In this document: positions 58,080-64,000 of the stretch, piece by piece
Numbering within the stretch: the first letter of the stretch is position 1
Layout of the letters: each line of letters starts with the position of its first letter
Assembly (NCBI GenBank): GCA_035578905.1
Contig: JAQJVL010000150.1
Coordinates: forward strand, 434,001 to 498,000
Direction: 5' to 3'
Length of the DNA: 64,000 nt
From: Stictocephala bisonia
Lineage: Eukaryota > Arthropoda > Insecta > Hemiptera > Membracidae
Position numbers and translations under genes: made by a program
The notes under the pieces: generated by a model
The model's input: only the letters and a program-made list of their open reading frames with translations
What the model was told of the DNA's origin: nothing
Database searches by the model: none

Positions 58080-58280
58080 ACCGTGTTGCTAAATAAACCT
58101 ACTAAAGTTATGTCAATGAGTTTATTACTGGGATATAAATGGGCAATAAAACAGTTCCGGAAGAATTCCCCGCCACCAACGCAGCAGGAGAGGGACGTGT
58201 CGTTCGCTTCGCTCGTTAATGAGTCATTTACACAGAGGTCTATTCTAAAGTTTGCGTTACAACTTAATGCTCGGGAAGCG
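58080..58280. promoter_or_regulatory. Candidate regulatory block with Hox/Cdx-type site
   Basis: GC-richer than its surroundings. It contains GGGCAATAAAAC (an Abd-B/Cdx-type TTTTATTG core on the minus strand), AATGAGTCATTT (AP-1 core TGAGTCA) and CCCCGCCACCAACGCAGCAG. The open frame at 58083-58289 has no known domain, so non-coding is preferred. This is a weak call. Confidence 0.3.
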
Positions 58281-59404
58281 TTTCACTAACGGATTTGCTG
58301 ACAGACAGCGATCCTCTTGTAGACCTACATTCAGTTGGCCGACGTCGTGTGAGACAAAGGGTTGAGTCAAGTTTAACCTTAACTATTAGATATACGTTTT
58401 ATTCTTTTTGTAGGCATAATATTGTATTTATTATATATTATACAAATTATAGAATCCTCCGAGTGCTGTATGCAAATCGGTCCACCCCACCCCCAAAACT
58501 ATTTGAACTTGGGAGAAGATAAGAGATAGCTTGGATAGATTCAATTTAAAGTATTCAGAGGCTGTCGGCCATGTTAGTTTTAATTCCACAAGGACAATGC
58601 TATTTTCGAACCGAACATACGACCACGAGTATCCAAATTAAACAGTTGTTTTTAAAAGGGGGTTTTCCAAACTAATTTCATTCCATGAAGAATGAATTTG
58701 CGCGTTGGAATTCCTTTGCGAATTCCTGATTTGTTTTAGAGAAAAATTACAAAAAATTTAGTTTGGAGTTTTTATTTTAACGTATTTTTAAAACTAGGCG
58801 TAACGTTTTCAAAATATCAAAAGAAAATCCATTGCGCAATATGATAACGTTTAAAATGATGACACCTCATACACAACTTTTAGTCAATAAATAACGAAAA
58901 AATATGTATTCGCAAGTAAAATTGTTCTTATGGAATAAAAACCAACAGGGACAAGGACGGTAGGCATAGTATCAGAAATGACAAAATTAATCAAGCTCCA
59001 CCACTCTGGCCTAAAATATCCAAAGATTTTCAATCAGAGCAGTGTTTTAAATAATACATAGAAATGCAGTCAGTGTCGATGTTTGTAACATTGGTGTGGG
59101 TGTAAATATTGTCTAATTTTAGTGTGGATTAAAACCCTTCAGATTTTTTTTGTAATAAAAAACAGAGGTACAACAAAACAACACTAAATACATGTATTAT
59201 TACTTTTCATTGATTTTAAATAATGTGGGAAAGTAGGTTTTTGTATAACAAAGGTGCTCTAAGTGAGTTTTCAAAATTCTTTTTGAAATATCCTTAACCT
59301 TATAATCCAGCCAAAAAAACTAAAAAAAATACCAAACATTTGTTGCTTGTAACATAGTCTCACATAGAACAGTTATCTAGTTATATTACGTAATCTCAAA
59401 CCAA
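58281..59404. other. Spacer with a dispersed-repeat fragment
   Basis: 58560-58605 matches 38685-38735. The rest is AT-rich without features. Confidence 0.45.
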
Positions 59405-60225
59405 AGCTGAAGGCCGAGGTGTCTCGAGTGCAGCGAGTGAAACTTACTAAGAACCGGCAATACCGAGGCCAAAGGTTGAGGTGACACACACGTAAAGACT
59501 GATATGTTTGGTCGCGAAGCGTGCAAGGGTGTCCTCTAGGTATACGTTTATTACTGTATTTTTAGTAACTTAAAATTTTACTAAAAAAATTACGCTTTGT
59601 ATTATAAACTCATTCCTGATATAGGAAGTAAGAATCTTGTTTCATAGAAACATAATTTCAAAAAAAAAACCTAATACACTATTAATTTTGTCAACCACTG
59701 GATTCGTTAGTTCATGTAAAGCATAAAGCAATTAGTAAGTGTTAGGGGGTAGAATACAATATAGTTATAGGAATCCATTTTTATATTCATAATTATAACC
59801 AAGAATAGTATTAAAAATCACCTTAAATTTTTAAAATTAAAAATAGCTTTTTACTTTTTTTCCTAAAAATCCTATGTTTTATCAGAATCCCATAAAGCTA
59901 TTTTTATGATTTTAATGAAATAACTATCCTAACAATAGTTTTTTACTTTTGAAAATTTAAGGTGAGTTTTAAAATTATTCTTGGTTTTAATTATGAATAT
60001 AAAAATGGATTCCTATAACTATATTGTATTCTACCCCCTTACACTTACTAATTGCTTTATGCTTTACATGAACTAACGAATCCAGTGGTTGACAAAATTA
60101 ATAGTGTATTAGGGTTCGTTTTTAAATGTTTCTATAAAGTAAAATTCATATTTACTATTTCAGAAATGAGTTCATTACACAAAACGTAAATTTTGATATA
60201 AAGCTTTAAGTAACTAAAAATAAAG

Positions 60226-60273
<48 letters not shown>

Positions 60274-60322
60274 TTAGGGGACACCCTTGCACGCTTTGGA
60301 ACCAAACATGACAGTCTATAAA
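59405..60322. mobile_element. Foldback element, about 0.83-0.92 kb, with ~350-bp arms
   Basis: The left arm (59493-59835) and the right arm (59945-60322) are reverse complements with few differences: CACTATTAATTTTGTCAACC, GGATTCGTTAGTTCATGTAA and GTAGAATACAATATAGTTAT in the left arm all recur inverted in the right. The ends share GCGTGCAAGGGTGTCC. A spacer of about 110 bp separates the arms. A (TA)n expansion (60226-60269) is found only in the right arm. 59405-59492 also matches the 30771-30870 fragment, so the true left end may be further out. No open frame. Confidence 0.82.
60226..60269. repeat. (TA)n tract within the foldback arm
   Basis: A pure TA run located between AAGTAA and AAATTAGGGG in the right arm. 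The left arm has no counterpart. Confidence 0.95.
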
Positions 60323-60714
60323 TATTCTAAATAAATTATCTAACCATATGTTCTGTAGCGTAAAATATTGAAATCACAATGTCCATTATAATAGAGTTCG
60401 TTAAGTTTTTCAATCTCTATGATACTTTTGAAAGAAACACTTAAAAAAGATAAAGAACAGAACAATAAAAATTATTTACAAACCTAGGAAGAAGTTTATT
60501 TAGGCTTATTTTTAAACGCCTACTCTCATATTAAGTATAGGCCTACCTCGTGATTAGTATCAATTGTTTTAAAGGGTGTCTAAAGTTTATCCAAAACACA
60601 CATCTAGTCATACTAAATCACCCGCTAGAATGACTTAAATGATCAATAATTATTTGCGATTTACAAATTAAACCTCATCCACATAAAAGATAAATAAAAT
60701 AATATTCTGTCGTA
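60323..60714. other. AT-rich spacer between two foldback elements
   Basis: Nothing recognised. Confidence 0.5.
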
Positions 60715-61157
60715 GCAGAATTTATGTGCACCCGAGTTTGAAGGTTGTTTTCTGAGAAATTACCTTCAAACTCCAATCATACCATTACTTTCCTTGTTTA
60801 ACTGTGCGCTATCGCATATGAATTTTAAAATTCTATAGTAAAATAATGGAATTATAATAAGTTCTAATAGTTTTTATCTTAATTAAAACCAAAAAGTACC
60901 GGAATTGTAACTAGTTTTCAATGTCAATCACATTTACACCGTTGTGACTAAAAAACCCGTTGATGTAGTGAATTCCTATTTTAATACGTGGTTAACATGA
61001 ATGTTTCCTATAATATTTATAAATTTTAGAATTATATGTCTTCAAAAAAATTTTCTTATCAATTACATGAAACTTTGTTTTCTTGGCTTGAAAAGGTTGT
61101 AAAATTAATTAATTGGTCTTGTTGTAAACCTTGTTTTGTTTGTTTTTTAAAAAAAAA

Positions 61158-61306
61158 CTTCACTCGCCAGTTGACATGGGCCTACAGGCCTGTGCGTCAA
61201 ATTTATTCAACGAGTGAAGTACCGACCGTTGGCTCAGTGGGGATTCGAACCTTGGACCTTGCCCTCCGCAGTCCGAAGCCTTAGCCACTGAGCCACCACG
61301 CCGGCT
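61158..61306 (-). mobile_element. tRNA-derived SINE, copy 2, nested in a foldback arm
   Basis: The minus strand reads CCGGCGTGGTGGCTCAGTGG then CTAAGGC (A box), GGTTCGAATCCCC (B box, plus-strand 61240-61252), then GAGCCAACGGTCGG and a body ending CACTCGCCAGTTGACATGGG on the plus strand. It is the better preserved of two copies (see 10383-10520). It splits the left arm of the 60715-63809 element between CCTT and ATTATACATACATAG, so it is younger than that element. Confidence 0.85.
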
Positions 61307-61773
61307 AATATTATACATACATAGTTACGATACATCATTTTCATATGTGTAAGTAAGTTCAGTTATTTTAAATATATTTGAAGCAATATAAAATAACTTT
61401 AAATTGATAAATTAAATTGATTTCAATCGATATAATCATTTAATTTGCTTACACATATGAAAATGATGTATCGTAACTATGTATGTAATAAGGATTACAA
61501 CAAGACCAAATAATTAATTTTACAACCTCTAGAAGCCAAGAAAACAAAGTTTCATATAATTGATAAGAACATTTTTCTTGAAGACAATTCTAAAATTTAT
61601 AAATCTTATAGGAAACATTCATGTTAACCACGAATTAAAATAGAAATGCGCTACATCAACGGGTTTTTTAGTCACAACTGTGTAAATTTTATTGACAGTG
61701 AAAACTAGTTAAAATTCCGATACTTTTTTGTTTCAACTAAGATAAACATTTTTAGAAATTATAATAAAATTTT

Positions 61774-63768
61774 AAAACTCATGTGTAATAACGCACAATT
61801 AAACAAGGAAGACAACTCTATGATTATAGTTTTCATAGGCCTCTTATTTTAAACTCATGTGTAATAACGCACAGTTAAACAAGGAAGACAACTCTATGAT
61901 TGTAGTTTTCATAGGCCTCTTATTTTAAAACTCATGTGTAATAACGCACAGTTAAACAAGGAAGACAACTCTATGATTGTAGTTTTCATAGGCCTCTTAT
62001 TTTAAAACTCATGTGTAATAACGCACAGTTAAACAAGGAAGACAACTCTATGATTGTAGTTTTCATAGGCCTCTTATTTTAAAACTCATGTGTAATAACG
62101 CACAGTTAAACAAGGAAGACAACTCTATGATTGTAGTTTTCATAGGCCTCTTATTTTAAAACTCATGTGTAATAACGCACAGTTAAACAAGGAAGACAAC
62201 TCTATGATTGTAGTTTTCATAGGCCTCTTATTTTAAAACTCATGTGTAATAACGCACAGTTAAACAAGGAAGACAACTCTATGATTGTAGTTTTCATAGG
62301 CCTCTTATTTTAAAACTCATGTGTAATAACGCACAGTTAAACAAGGAAGACAACTCTATGATTGTAGTTTTCATAGGCCTCTTATTTTAAAACTCATGTG
62401 TAATAACGCACAGTTAAACAAGGAAGACAACTCTATGATTGTAGTTTTCATAGGCCTCTTATTTTAAAACTCATGTGTAATAACGCACAGTTAAACAAGG
62501 AAGACAACTCTATGATTGTAGTTTTCATAGGCCTCTTATTTTAAAACTCATGTGTAATAACGCACAGTTAAACAAGGAAGACAACTCTATGAGTATAGTT
62601 TTCATAGGCCTCTTATTTTAAAACTCATGTGTAATAACGCACAGTTAAACAAGGAAGACAACTCTATGATTATAGTTTTCATAGGCCTCTTATTTTAAAA
62701 CTCATGTGTAATAACGCACAGTTAAACAAGGAAGACAACTCTATGATTATAGTTTTCATAGGCCTCTTATTTTAAAACTCATGTGTAATAACGCACAGTT
62801 AAACAAGGAAGACAACTCTATGATTATAGTTTTCATAGGCCTCTTATTTTAAAACTCATGTGTAATGACGCACAGTTAAACAAGGAAGACAACTCTATGA
62901 TTGTAGTTTTCATAGGCCTCTTATTTAAAACTCATGTGTAATAACGCACAGTTAAACAAGGAAGACAACTCTATGATTATAGTTTTCATAGGCCTCTTAT
63001 TTAAAACTCATGTGTAATAACGCACAGTTAAACAAGGAAGACAACTCTATGATTGTAGTTTTCATAGGCCTCTTATTTAAAACTCATGTGTAATAACGCA
63101 CAGTTAAACAAGGAAGACAACTCTATGATTGTAGTTTTCATAGGCCTCTTATTTAAAACTCATGTGTAATAACGCACAGTTAAACAAGGAAGACAACTCT
63201 ATGATTATAGTTTTCATAGGCCTCTTATTTAAAACTCATGTGTAATAACGCACAGTTAAACAAGGAAGACAACTCTATGATTATAGTTTTCATAGGCCTC
63301 TTATTTTAAAACTCATGTGTAATAACGCACAGTTAAACAAGGAAGACAACTCTATGATTATAGTTTTCATAGGCCTCTTATTTTAAAACTCATGTGTAAT
63401 AACGCACAGTTAAACAAGGAAGACAACTCTATGATTGTAGTTTTCATAGGCCTCTTATTTTAAAACTCATGTGTAATAACGCACAGTTAAACAAGGAAGA
63501 CAACTCTATGATTGTAGTTTTCATAGGCCTCTTTTTTTAAACTCATGTGTAATAACGCACAGTTAAACAAGGAAGACAACTCTATGATTGTAGTTTTCAT
63601 AGGCCTCTTATTTTAAACTCATGTGTAATAACGCACAGTTAAACAAGGAAGACAACTCTATGATTGTAGTTTTCATAGGCCTCTTATTTTAAAACTCATG
63701 TGTAATAACGCACAGTTAAACAAGGAAGACAACTCTATGATTGTAGTTTTCATAGGCCTCTTATTTTC
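61774..63768. repeat. 77-bp satellite array, about 26 copies, inside a transposon arm
   Basis: The unit AAAACTCATGTGTAATAACG, CACAGTTAAACAAGGAAGAC, AACTCTATGATTGTAG, TTTTCATAGGCCTCTTATTT repeats at 76-77 bp. The single-copy counterpart in the left arm (about 60780-60835, CCTTGTTTAACTGTGCG on plus) shows that the array grew from arm sequence. Units differ mainly at GATTGTAG/GATTATAG and in the length of the A run. Confidence 0.97.
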
Positions 63769-63809
63769 TTGGAAAACAACCTTCAAACTAGGGTGCAAAT
63801 AATTTCTGC

Positions 63810-64000
63810 GCCGATTGTAGATAATTTATGTTATATATGATAAAATAATAACAGTTAAATAAATATATAATAAATAAATACACAGTACTTTTAGGTTATG
63901 AGAAGCTGTTCAAGGGACGCATGACTCCTGAATGTCAACAATTAGCGCTCAGCTGATCGCGGAGCAGGTGTTCACAATTAGGCGCGGATAGACAGCTGAT
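63810..64000. other. Window end, E-box-rich tail
   Basis: AT-rich to about 63900, then a GC-richer stretch with GCTCAGCTGATCGCGGAGCAG, GCAGGTGTTCACAATTAGG and GACAGCTGAT: three E-boxes (CAGCTG twice, CAGGTG) within 50 bp. Possibly the start of a regulatory block continuing beyond the window. Confidence 0.3.

Larger units (their letters stand above)
60715..63809. mobile_element. Foldback element with satellite-expanded right arm
   Basis: The left end GCAGAATTTATGTGCACCCG then AGTTTGAAGGTTGTTTT mirrors the right end (minus strand GCAGAAATTATTTGCACCCT then AGTTTGAAGGTTGTTTT). The left arm runs 60715-61130, is interrupted by a SINE, and resumes 61311-61355. The right arm runs 61445-61773 and finishes after the 77-bp array. 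Inner arms pair precisely (CATAGTTACGATACATCATT against its complement near 61465). No transposase. A single arm of the same family lies at 16345-16745. Confidence 0.85.

Noticed and set aside
61158..61306. Functional tRNA gene
   Set aside because: A and B boxes are present, but the acceptor and anticodon arms do not form and a SINE body follows. The 10383 copy shares that body.

Overview
The window reads as repeat-rich, AT-rich nuclear DNA of an arthropod, most likely an insect. One host coding segment is supported: the last coding exon of a homeobox gene on the minus strand (21886-22335). It begins at the classic homeodomain 44/45 splice site and resembles the NK7.1 (Nkx7) family. Degenerate TTAGG-type DNA, tRNA-derived SINEs, PIF/Harbinger and TA-flanked hairpin elements, long (TA)n and (CT)n tracts and a very large intron fit an insect with a big genome. 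A hemipteran is plausible, but that is inference.

Layout. 1-2225: a 41-bp satellite. 3018-3320: a decayed LINE reverse-transcriptase tail. 4440-6204: a 135-bp repeat duplicated with a 466-bp flank. 7780-7985: TTAGG-like DNA. 9655-11240: two diverged LTR-like pieces, a SINE, and a 56-bp satellite (11210-14292) that starts at the end of the second LTR-like piece. 16080-16380: a possible regulatory segment with a perfect RFX X-box and clustered homeodomain cores, overlapping one arm of a foldback element. 18808-19263: a triplicated 152-bp unit. 20709-21141: a short inverted-repeat element. 21581-22335: 3' end of the homeobox gene.

Everything to the right of 22335 lies upstream on the gene's own strand. 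No exon carrying homeodomain residues 1-44 was found there, so 22336-64000 is probably intron, at least 41 kb, or intron plus upstream DNA. It holds a 166-bp satellite (22821-24703), a deleted PIF/Harbinger element (26751-27780), a 31-bp minisatellite, GC-richer enhancer-like segments (32170-32430, 46470-46760, 58080-58280), about 1 kb of (CT)n, a 112-bp satellite (39980-41967), a four-copy hairpin element (43862-45360), a TA-flanked hairpin (46941-47950) nested in an older MITE, a 38-bp array, a 92-bp satellite abutting a 5'-truncated LINE (54722-57405), an 830-bp foldback element (59493-60322), and a larger foldback element (60715-63809) in which one arm has grown a 77-bp, about 26-copy array.

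No operon-like or multi-gene system is visible. The notable biology is repeat birth: satellites that begin inside or against transposon ends, hairpin elements that share an internal block, and nested insertions that show boundaries and target duplications. Tandem arrays make up roughly 15 kb of the 64 kb by coordinate sums. All family assignments come from reading the sequence; no database search was run.
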